Origin: G039029935 sp039029935
Lineage (GTDB): Bacteria > Chloroflexota > Anaerolineae > Caldilineales > Caldilineaceae
DNA: 14,443 nt
Assembly (NCBI GenBank): GCA_039029935.1
Contig: JBCCFC010000188.1
Coordinates: forward strand, 1-14,443
Direction: 5' to 3'
Shown here: one piece after another, positions 1 through 6,700 of the stretch
Layout of the letters: each line of letters opens with the position of its first letter
Position numbering within the stretch: position 1 is the first letter of the stretch
The notes under the pieces: generated by a model
What the model was told of the DNA's origin: nothing
The model's input: only the letters and a program-made list of their open reading frames with translations
Database searches by the model: none
Program-made: the position numbers and the translations under genes

Positions 1-115
1 GGTTTTTTAATTATTGTTACGACTCCTTTTAAAAAAAGGGGGCGCCGCCGTGCGCGCACTACCGGGGATTATACTGTGTTCCTGTCCGCGTTCGCCCGCC
101 CTCGTCCGCGTCCTA
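1..115 (-). terminator. GC-rich tail downstream of the GT8 gene, possible terminator
   Basis: No gene is seen here. Reading the minus strand away from the GT8 stop codon, the stretch is very GC-rich (plus positions 38-60 and 81-113). It contains the perfect 10-base palindrome GTGCGCGCAC (50-59) and GGCGCC (41-46), followed at once by seven T residues (plus 31-37) and then AAAAGGAG (30-23). GC-rich foldable sequence followed by a T run is the form of an intrinsic terminator, but I cannot draw one long unambiguous stem. The T run also forms part of the small repeat CCTTTT...AAAAGG (25-39). AAAAGGAG matches the ribosome-binding sites used elsewhere in the window, but no start codon follows it before the edge. 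The function is inferred. Confidence 0.35.
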
Positions 116-904
116 CTATTTCGGCTCCGGCAGGTTAGCAGGCATTGTGCCATAATCATAAACCTGCCACCACAGGTCAATCAACGGCTTCAGTATCTCC
201 GCTTGGGGGTTGTCTGCTTGCCAGGGCTTTTCATATTGATAGTGAATAAGATGCACCTGTTCCCATCGCCACAGGTCCGGCAGATTAAACCACACATATT
301 GAAGCGTGTTAAAGATATAGGGCAATCCATGCCAGTTGGGGAAATAATCCTGCAAAAAGGTCTGGTCTGTGCGCCGCCAGAAGACATCCGGTTGATCCAG
401 ATGCGCCATCATCGAGGCAAAGGTGGCCGTGTTGGGTTCAGCCACAAACACACCGCTATTCATGCGATGAAAGTCGCTGAGTGACTCATAGACATTGGGC
501 GCAGCCACAAATTCGGGATAGCCAAACAAACGGTCGATATTTTGTACGACAACCGCATCAGCGTCAATAAAAACGACCTTCTCAAATTGTACCAATTCCC
601 AGAGCCGCAGCTTGGCAAAATTATCAAGCGGATCGTGGAACGTAGGTTTATTGCCCTTGGTGAAAGGCGCAAGCGTATGTTGCGATTTGCGCGAATGGCG
701 CACCCAAAATTCATCTGACACCACCAGCGGCTCCACCGGTAGAAGCGTACAATTCAATGCCTCTAACGCTTCAATGCCCGGCACATCACGCACCGTCAAC
801 ACCGTTAAAGGCCATGCAGCCCCCACCATCTGCAAAGACCGCGCCAACGCCACCGCCCCCATCAAATAATCTGGATTTGTCACCAGTGTGACATAGCTGT
901 TCAA
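116..904 (-). CDS. Glycosyltransferase family 8 (glycogenin/galactinol-synthase-like)
   Basis: A 262-residue cytosolic sugar transferase with no signal peptide or membrane segment. Family 8 enzymes transfer a glucosyl, galactosyl or similar unit from a nucleotide sugar with retention of configuration, using a metal ion. The fold's landmarks are in order: N-terminal TLVTNPDYLMGAVALARSL (residues 6-24), the metal-binding D-x-D in FIDADAVV (D114, D116), the MNSGVFV acceptor-region motif (148-154), TDQTFL (179-184) and the C-terminal HYQYEKPW (221-228), which supplies the metal-binding His and the diphosphate-contacting Lys of GT8 proteins. The length is normal for a minimal catalytic domain. The start is TTG at 904-902, chosen because GGAGG lies six bases upstream (915-911); no ATG fits. 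It diverges from the LacI-type regulator and probably shares its control region. The family call is firm, but donor and acceptor cannot be read from sequence. Confidence 0.92.
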   Translation of the reverse strand: MNSYVTLVTNPDYLMGAVALARSLQMVGAAWPLTVLTVRDVPGIEALEALNCTLLPVEPLVVSDEFWVRHSRKSQHTLAPFTKGNKPTFHDPLDNFAKLRLWELVQFEKVVFIDADAVVVQNIDRLFGYPEFVAAPNVYESLSDFHRMNSGVFVAEPNTATFASMMAHLDQPDVFWRRTDQTFLQDYFPNWHGLPYIFNTLQYVWFNLPDLWRWEQVHLIHYQYEKPWQADNPQAEILKPLIDLWWQVYDYGTMPANLPEPK

Positions 905-910
905 AAATTA

Positions 911-915
911 CCTCC
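911..915 (-). promoter_or_regulatory. Ribosome-binding site fixing a TTG start
   Basis: On the minus strand GGAGG is followed by six bases (TAATTT) and then TTG at 904-902. The strong Shine-Dalgarno match at good spacing is the reason for accepting a TTG start for the GT8 gene. Confidence 0.75.
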
Positions 916-917
916 TT

Positions 918-968
918 GTTGAAGAGTTGAAAGTTGAAAGTTGAAGAGTTGAAAGTTGAAAGTTGATT
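918..968. repeat. Heptamer/octamer tandem array (GTTGAAA family) in the GT8 leader
   Basis: Seven units in series on the plus strand: GTTGAAGA (918), GTTGAAA (926), GTTGAAA (933), GTTGAAGA (940), GTTGAAA (948), GTTGAAA (955), GTTGATT (962). The 8+7+7 pattern gives a 22-base higher-order period. A second short heptamer run follows (TCACTCA twice, about 970-984). The form resembles the short tandemly repeated repetitive sequences (STRRs) known from filamentous cyanobacteria and other bacteria. The array lies between the predicted minus-strand transcription start (about 992) and the ribosome-binding site, so it would be in the 5' leader of the GT8 mRNA. Any function is unknown. Confidence 0.85.
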
Positions 969-993
969 GTTCACTCATCACTCATCACTAATT

Positions 994-1021
994 TTGACAA
1001 TATAGCGAAATTCATTATACT
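994..1021 (+). promoter_or_regulatory. Sigma-70-type promoter of the LacI-family gene
   Basis: TTGACA (994-999), a 16-base spacer and TATACT (1016-1021) form a near-consensus promoter. Transcription would start near 1028, immediately before the inverted repeat at 1030-1062, and give a leader of about 76 bases. The same DNA read on the other strand holds the promoter of the divergent GT8 gene. Confidence 0.7.
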
Positions 1022-1027
1022 TGTCAA
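999..1027 (-). promoter_or_regulatory. Sigma-70-type promoter of the GT8 gene, overlapping the opposite one
   Basis: On the minus strand TTGACA (1027-1022), a 17-base spacer and TATATT (1004-999) form a second near-consensus promoter. Each -35 box overlaps or adjoins the -10 box of the opposite promoter. The inverted repeat TTTGACAA (993-1000) / TTGTCAAA (1021-1028) creates this symmetry. Transcription would start near 992, giving a leader of about 88 bases that carries the GTTGAAA array. Two polymerases cannot occupy the site together, so the promoters should compete. Confidence 0.65.
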
Positions 1028-1029
1028 AT

Positions 1030-1062
1030 CGAACGAACAAACAGATAATTCATGTTCGTTCG
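1030..1062. promoter_or_regulatory. Candidate operator: 10-base-arm inverted repeat
   Basis: CGAACGAACA (1030-1039) and TGTTCGTTCG (1053-1062) are perfect reverse complements with 13 bases between them. The element begins two bases after the expected start of lacI-type transcription and three bases upstream of the minus-strand -35 box. A bound protein could therefore block the plus promoter and affect the minus promoter. The neighbouring LacI-family protein is the obvious candidate ligand, which would give autoregulation. The centre-to-centre spacing of 23 bases is wider than the usual compact LacI-family operator. Confidence 0.6.
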
Positions 1063-1103
1063 CAATTTTGTTTGTTTTTATTGATTGGGGTAGGATTAAA
1101 CAC

Positions 1104-2168
1104 ATGATTTCGATGGATGATGTGGCTCGGCGGGCGGGTGTTTCAAAAAGCACAGTATCGATTGTATTGAATAAACGACCTGGTGCGTCAGAGGAGATGC
1201 GACAGCGGGTGCTGGATGCCGCCAAGGAGTTGGGGTATGAACTGCCGGGGCAGCGCAGTACAGGTGGGGGTGGTGCAACCAACGCGGGGACAACAGTAAC
1301 CACAAACTCGATTACCGATGCGCCAGTGATTGCCTTGGTGCATTGTGTGGATGAAGAACCAGACATTGATGAGGGCTTGACCTATCTCTATCTCGCCTAT
1401 CGCAATGGTATCCAGCGCTTTACACAGGGGCGCGACATCAGCATCATGTTGGTGACAAACTATCGTGATGGCAATGTAGACAGTTTGAGTTATCAACTGT
1501 TGGCCCAACAGGAGCGTGCCTTTGATGGATTTATTCTCATGGGACCGGGGTTACGGCGTAAAAGCCAGTTAATTCAGCGTGTGCTGGATGAGCAAACACC
1601 AACCGTGATTCTGGGGCGTAGCTGGCCCGATATGTCGATTAGCAGTGTCAGCCAAGACCACAGTGAACAAGCACATCTAGCATTGGCGCACCTGCGAGAC
1701 TTAGGGCATCAGCACATTGGATTTGTGGCGCGTGAGATAGACCGAACCTATGATTGGTTTCACTGGCGGTTGAAAGCGTATAAAGAGGTGATGGGGATCG
1801 ACAATGATACCTATCAAGCGATTGATGATGATTTGGATACAGCGATTGCTAATCTATTGCAGCAACATCCAGAGGTAACAGCACTGTTCTGTCTCAACGA
1901 TCATGTGGCCTATTGGACCATGCAAGCCGCCATCAACGCGGGGTATACAGTACCAACCAATCTCTCGGTGATTGGCATTGATGGCGTGTTTAAGCCACAA
2001 GCAGGGCTGCCCCAGCTAACAACGGTGGCTTTTCCTCATGAAGAAGTCGGGCATTTAGCGGCTGAAATCCTGATCAAACAAATGGAAAATCGAAACTTAC
2101 GCTACGCACGTTTGGCGGTCCGCAGTCAGTTGATTGCGGGGGCGTCGTGTGCGTCGTTGAATGTGTAA
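1104..2168 (+). CDS. LacI-family transcriptional regulator
   Basis: A 354-residue DNA-binding repressor or activator with a periplasmic-binding-protein-like sensor core, expected to respond to a sugar or related ligand. Residues 4-25 (MDDVARRAGVSKSTVSIVLNKR) are the LacI helix-turn-helix, followed by helix 3 (about 30-44). The core starts near residue 74 (PVIALVH). It ends with typical elements: ALFCLNDHVAYWTMQAA, the VIGIDG strand and the LTTVAFPHEEVGHLAAEIL region before the C-terminus. Between the two parts the family hinge (roughly N-x-x-A-R-x-L) is not recognisable and is replaced by a Gly/Thr-rich stretch, about residues 50-73. ATG at 1104 is preferred because AGGA (1092-1095) precedes it by eight bases and it starts just before the helix-turn-helix. 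The frame is open further upstream, but that would put the promoter and operator inside the coding region. It probably controls itself, the GT8 gene and perhaps the SDR gene. Confidence 0.93.
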   Translation: MISMDDVARRAGVSKSTVSIVLNKRPGASEEMRQRVLDAAKELGYELPGQRSTGGGGATNAGTTVTTNSITDAPVIALVHCVDEEPDIDEGLTYLYLAYRNGIQRFTQGRDISIMLVTNYRDGNVDSLSYQLLAQQERAFDGFILMGPGLRRKSQLIQRVLDEQTPTVILGRSWPDMSISSVSQDHSEQAHLALAHLRDLGHQHIGFVAREIDRTYDWFHWRLKAYKEVMGIDNDTYQAIDDDLDTAIANLLQQHPEVTALFCLNDHVAYWTMQAAINAGYTVPTNLSVIGIDGVFKPQAGLPQLTTVAFPHEEVGHLAAEILIKQMENRNLRYARLAVRSQLIAGASCASLNV

Positions 2169-2172
2169 GCTT

Positions 2173-2340
2173 GGTAATCGGTGAATCGGTGTTCGGTAAG
2201 TCGGTGTTCGGTAAGTCGGTGTTCGGTAAGTCGGTGTTCGGTAAGTCGGTAATCGGTGGGTCAGTATTTGGTGAGTCAATATTCGCTACAGGCCCACTGA
2301 CCCACTGACCTACTGACCTACCGACCTACCGACCTACCGA
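2173..2340. repeat. Tandem 7/8-base repeat array with opposing arms (GGT-family)
   Basis: From 2173 to 2284 fifteen units alternate strictly between 7 and 8 bases: GGTGTTC-like heptamers and GGTAAGTC-like octamers, giving a 15-base period, with GGTAAGTC repeated four times. After an 8-base junction (2285-2292) come six octamers in the opposite sense: CCCACTGA twice, CCTACTGA once and CCTACCGA three times (2293-2340). The reverse complement of CCTACCGA reads as the GGTAGGTC octamer register, so the two sides can pair imperfectly into a long hairpin. The array takes up nearly all of the gap between the LacI-type and SDR genes, and I see no promoter within it. The same family recurs at 3613-3705. 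Confidence 0.9.
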
Positions 2341-2352
2341 GTACAAAAAAAT

Positions 2353-2358
2353 AGGGAG
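2353..2358 (+). promoter_or_regulatory. Ribosome-binding site of the SDR gene
   Basis: AGGGAG precedes the ATG at 2365 by six bases. It lies just after the end of the repeat array, so folding of the array could affect access to it. Confidence 0.65.
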
Positions 2359-2364
2359 CAACAT

Positions 2365-3612
2365 ATGAGTGCAAACGAACAGATTATCGTATTAGGTGGA
2401 GACGGGTTTTGTGGATGGCCCACAAGTTTACATCTGTCAAACTTGGGGTATGATGTCACGATTGTAGACAACTTATCGCGGCGTAAAATTGATGTGGAGT
2501 TGGGCTGTCAATCGTTGACCCCGATTGCGACGATTGAAAAACGCTTGGATACATGGGAAGCGTTGACGGGCAAACGGATTGGCTATTGCAACATTGACTT
2601 GGCTGAAGAGTACGAGCAGATGGTCGATTTACTGACAGAAATCAACCCAAAAGCTGTTGTGCATTTTGCCGAGCAGCGCGCCGCACCCTACTCAATGAAG
2701 ACGCCTAAGCATAAACGCTATACCGTTAATAACAACACCAATGCGACACACAATTTACTCTGTGCGATTGTCGAGACGGGGTTGGACATTCACTTGGTTC
2801 ACCTTGGTACAATGGGCGTCTATGGCTATGGCACAGCGGGCATGGCGATTCCCGAAGGCTATCTTGATGTGATGGTTTCCGTCAATAACGAGCTTGTCCC
2901 ATTGGAGATTTTATATCCCGCCAATCCAGGCAGTGTCTATCACATGACCAAAACGATGGATGCCTTGCTCTTTGCCTATTACAACAAGAACGACGATTTG
3001 CGTATCACGGACTTACACCAGGGTATTGTGTGGGGAACCAACACCAAAGAGACGATGCGGCATCCTGACCTCATCAACCGTTTTGACTTTGAGGGTGATT
3101 ATGGCACGGTACTCAATCGCTTCTTGGTACAGGCAGCAGTCGGGCATCCGCTCACCGTCTATGGTTCTGGTGGGCAGACCCGTGCGTTTATCAACATCAA
3201 CGACACTGTGCGCTGTGTGGCACTGGCGATTGAGAATCCACCTGCCAAGCTAGACCGTGTAAAAATCTTTAATCAGGTAACAGAAACGCATCGTGTTCGT
3301 GATTTGGCCTCAATTGTATCAAAATTAACCGGGGCCGAGATTCGCTACTATGTCAGTCCACGCAAAGAGTCGTTGGAAAATGATCTGATGGTAGACAACG
3401 AACAGTTCCTCGAGCTGGGGCTAAACCCGACCACGCTGGATGAAGGGTTGCTCACCGAGGTTGTTGAGATTGCCGCTCGGTATAAAGATCGCTGTGATGT
3501 CAGCAAAATTTTGACAGACTCGCGCTGGCGCAAGGATATTCGGTTGGACCATGAAGGGGCACAGTCCGTGATTCAGATGATGACACCGGAGCGAGTTCGG
3601 CAGGCGGCGTAG
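2365..3612 (+). CDS. UDP-sulfoquinovose synthase-like extended SDR (SQD1/SqdB family)
   Basis: A 415-residue cytosolic NAD-dependent sugar-nucleotide enzyme. SQD1/SqdB enzymes make UDP-sulfoquinovose from UDP-glucose and sulfite, for sulfolipid or sulfated glycans. Visible features are the Rossmann loop GGDGFCG (11-17), IVDNLSRR (33-40), the family stretch SLTPIATI (50-57), HFAEQRAAPYSM (100-111), the Thr of GTMGVYG (148-154), the catalytic pair Y192-x3-K196 (YHMTK), TDLHQGIVWG (215-224) and the long conserved run from GTVLNRF to the FININDT region (247-281). Length and colinearity with plant SQD1 are full. The oddity is Val at residue 152, where the plant and cyanobacterial enzymes, as I remember them, read GTMGEYG. 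Residues 154-164 also differ, so the reaction may not be sulfoquinovose synthesis. It lies downstream of the LacI-type gene across a repeat array and ends against a second array. Family call strong, exact substrate uncertain. Confidence 0.85.
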   Translation: MSANEQIIVLGGDGFCGWPTSLHLSNLGYDVTIVDNLSRRKIDVELGCQSLTPIATIEKRLDTWEALTGKRIGYCNIDLAEEYEQMVDLLTEINPKAVVHFAEQRAAPYSMKTPKHKRYTVNNNTNATHNLLCAIVETGLDIHLVHLGTMGVYGYGTAGMAIPEGYLDVMVSVNNELVPLEILYPANPGSVYHMTKTMDALLFAYYNKNDDLRITDLHQGIVWGTNTKETMRHPDLINRFDFEGDYGTVLNRFLVQAAVGHPLTVYGSGGQTRAFININDTVRCVALAIENPPAKLDRVKIFNQVTETHRVRDLASIVSKLTGAEIRYYVSPRKESLENDLMVDNEQFLELGLNPTTLDEGLLTEVVEIAARYKDRCDVSKILTDSRWRKDIRLDHEGAQSVIQMMTPERVRQAA

Positions 3613-3705
3613 GGTAGGTCGGTATTCGGTAGGTCGGTATTCGGTGTACTGAATACTGACCTACCGAATACTGAACCACCGAATACTGAACCACCGAATA
3701 CCAAC
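3613..3705. repeat. 7/8-base repeat array forming a bidirectional hairpin between convergent genes
   Basis: The whole gap between two convergent stop codons is repeat. The left side is GGTAGGTC, GGTATTC, GGTAGGTC, GGTATTC (3613-3642), then an 8-base loop GGTGTACT (3643-3650). The right side is GAATACT, GACCTACC, GAATACT, GAACCACC, GAATACT, GAACCACC, GAATACC (3651-3702), continuing to 3710. Positions 3621-3642 pair with 3651-3672 over 22 bases with two G-T wobbles, and weaker pairing continues outward. The array abuts the TAG of the SDR gene and runs into the TAG of the minus-strand gene (3708-3706). A hairpin readable from both strands probably serves as a transcript end or 3' protection for both genes. 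There is no clear T run, so intrinsic termination is uncertain. Confidence 0.85.
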
Positions 3706-6700
3706 CTACTCCTCAGACCAACTTTCGAGCACAACAACCGCCCCCTTATCCGCATCGGCGACCCAAATACGCCCGTCACTGTCCACATCAATGCCGACAG
3801 GTTTGCTGCGACTCCCGTCTTTACGCAATTGCCACTCGTTGAGGATGGTTCCATCCGTCGCATACTCAGTGACCAAGGCAGGTTCGGGTTGGGTGACAAT
3901 GATGTTCCCCACTCGCCCAAGGGCAATGTGTGGTGCTGCCCCTGTATTAAAGGGGGACAAGTCCCATGTGTTTTGACGAATGCCGTCAACGCTCAGATGA
4001 ACAATACCAGGATTTGCCGCTTCAACCGCATAGGTAGCACGATTAGAATCAACAATCACATCCACAGGTTGACTATGCTGTAAAGAGGCTGATAGTTGAA
4101 TTTTGGTCTTGCCTTTGGGGTCAAGCTGCACCAATACCCCCATGCGTGTACTGGCTACCCAAATATTGCCCTCGCTATCGACACTGATACCGCGTGCGTC
4201 CAAAAAGACATTTTCTAGATCAGGAACAAACTCACGTAAAAAGTTGCCCTCGCTATCAAAGATAAGAAGATTCGCATAGCCCGCATCCAATATATAGACA
4301 TGCCCATCCTCTGTGATCACAACGTCAATCGGCGCATTAAACTCACGCTCACCGTTATTTGGTCCCTGTTCCACACGCTTGAGCAGATCGCCTGCCTGAT
4401 CAAAGATTAGAAGCTGCCGCAGGTCGCTATCAACCACATAGACAGACTCTGTGCTGCCAACCGCCACCCCCATTGGCCGACGCAGTTCTTCTTCCCCAAT
4501 CAGCCGTATCTGTTTATCACCAGAGATGACAGGTCCTTGCTCCGCTGGCCGCTGGGTCGCAATGGACACGCGTGGCACATTGGTCGTTATCCGCTCATCT
4601 ATGGGTTTTGTCCATTCTGCCTCACCCGCTGCATTCAAAAAGCGATAGAGGCGCGCTTGCTGAATATGATTTTTGATCGGAGCCAATGTATGACCCGGCC
4701 AGCAGGACTGTATCCGCTGATCCAAGTCAGTGACAACTGGGCTGCTGGCGCGGATCAACAACATCGCCGGGGTGTCATCAATACCACAAAGCATTGACGA
4801 TGAAAGTGCCTCTGCTTGATCCAGAAACACCAGTCGCTCATCCGCAATATCATAGGCACGCAAAATTAACACCAATCGTTCCGCCCCCGCTTCATCGACA
4901 ATAAAGGTGGTCATGCCACCGCCTTTGGACGTGGCAGACTGTTGTAACTGCTGGACAAATAGCGACTCTTCATTGATATGGCTGCGCACCAGAGAAATCT
5001 CTTCAATGTGGTACTGGTTGAGGCCAAAAATGGCAGCAACAAGGACAACAGCTCCCCCAAATTGTATTGCACGGATACGCGGGGATGAACGCGTCCCCCA
5101 GAAAAGTTGGAGTAAGGCTGTGCCGCCAATGCTGGCAACCAGTGTATAAATCACGGGGATGGGGAACATACGCGTGGTGGCAATGGCTTCATACTGCTGA
5201 ATGGCACTGGTGGTGATGATGAGTACCATGCCCATCACAAAAATGCTGGCTGTACGCGACCACGTGACCGTTGTTGCCAATGTAACGCCGATGCCAGCAA
5301 AGACCAACAACGTTGTCAACGGATCAAGATGTGGACCATAGACATAATGTGTATTGGTGATGTTGGTGAGGAAAGAGTGGACCCCTTGCAGTGCATTTAA
5401 GCCCATCTGGGTGGTCATATCAATCTGGTCTGCGATTTCGCTCTGAACAGGTGTTGCCTTTAATAGACTGAGCCAATTGTCTAAATTAAAAATCATGGGC
5501 GCACCCATCAGCAACACGCCAGCAATCACCGCGCTCGCTCGCAAGAGGGTCCAATAGAGGGATTGGCGATTTCTAATCCACTGCCAAGGGTATCCTTGCG
5601 GCCATGCATACACCACCAGCAGAATCAATAAGGGGAGCAGGGTAAGTCGCCCCAGTGCATAGACCAGAAACCCCGTGCCAAGGCTGAACCCAAGGAGGAG
5701 GAAGCGCAGTAGGCTGTTGCTATGAATGGCAAAGGCAAACAATCCTAAACTTAGAGTCAGGGTGAGCACTGCCTGCGTGTTGTTATAGGGAACCATTGAA
5801 AAACTGTAGAGCATGTGGGAGGAGGCCAATAGCCCTGCGCTGAGGAAACCACCGAGCCGCCCGCCAAACCAATGTCCAATGACATACATGGCAGGTATCG
5901 AAAAGACCATCGGTAAGAGTGCCGAAAGCCGCCATCCATACATATTGACCGTTGTTATTTGCATGATCCACGCTTGGATATAGGAGGAAAGGACGGTGTG
6001 GTAGCTGTTGGCATAATCATGGGTGGTCAAGATATCGAAGACTTCTGGCTCACGAAGCAACGTGTGGGCGATTTCAAAAAAAGCCCATTCGTCGCCAATA
6101 AAGGCATAATTCCACAGCCATGCACGACTCATGCCCACCAATAATGTCACCAAGGCGCCACCCAACATCAGCCCATAATCGACGGGCTGGAGCCTTGTTT
6201 TTTCTCGCCAAGACCAAATACATCCAGCGATAAAGAGCAGGCTACTTGCCATCAGCCAAACAATACCCACTGTGAATCCAGCTAAAATCATGCTGACGCT
6301 CAGAATCACGGCCACGATCCCCAGAGCCACAGTTCCGCTGGCATAGGTGCGTTTGAGTTCGCTCTCGTTTTCGCTATCCCAAATCAGCGCCGCTGCCAGT
6401 ACTGCGATTATGCCCAGTACCCAAACAAAGACCAAAATTGAGGCAGGGTCGTTCGGATTCCCACGCCCAAGGTCCCAACCTGGAGGCCAAAGCTCAAATG
6501 TCTGTAAAAAAGGGGCTGCTTGGTAGAGGACAATCAGAAGTGCAAAGAAGATAAATAATCCTGCCGAAAGCACTGTGCGCCATGATCGCTGTATGGAGAG
6601 TGCCTTGAGCGATTGCGGCAACAACAGCAGCTTGTGCCACTCAACGATTTGCCCCTTTTGAACCACGCTAAAGGCAAAGGCAAAACAGAGGATGGAGATC

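Noticed and set aside
68..73. Perfect minus-strand TATAAT upstream of the left edge
   Set aside because: No -35 box is placed at a usable distance, and no start codon follows the AAAAGGAG before the window ends, so a promoter cannot be supported.
14..484. Plus-strand open frame over the GT8 gene
   Set aside because: Its sequence is an antisense shadow of a well-supported GT8 enzyme and has no recognisable domain or ribosome-binding site.
963..1103. N-terminal extension of 47 residues for the LacI-type protein
   Set aside because: The frame is open, but the extension covers the promoter boxes and the inverted repeat, has no family similarity, and the ATG at 1104 has a good ribosome-binding site just before the helix-turn-helix.
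2097..2279. Minus-strand reading frame with repeated Y-R-T-P-T units
   Set aside because: It is only the translation of the 7/8-base repeat array and the end of the LacI-type gene, with no start signal or independent evidence.
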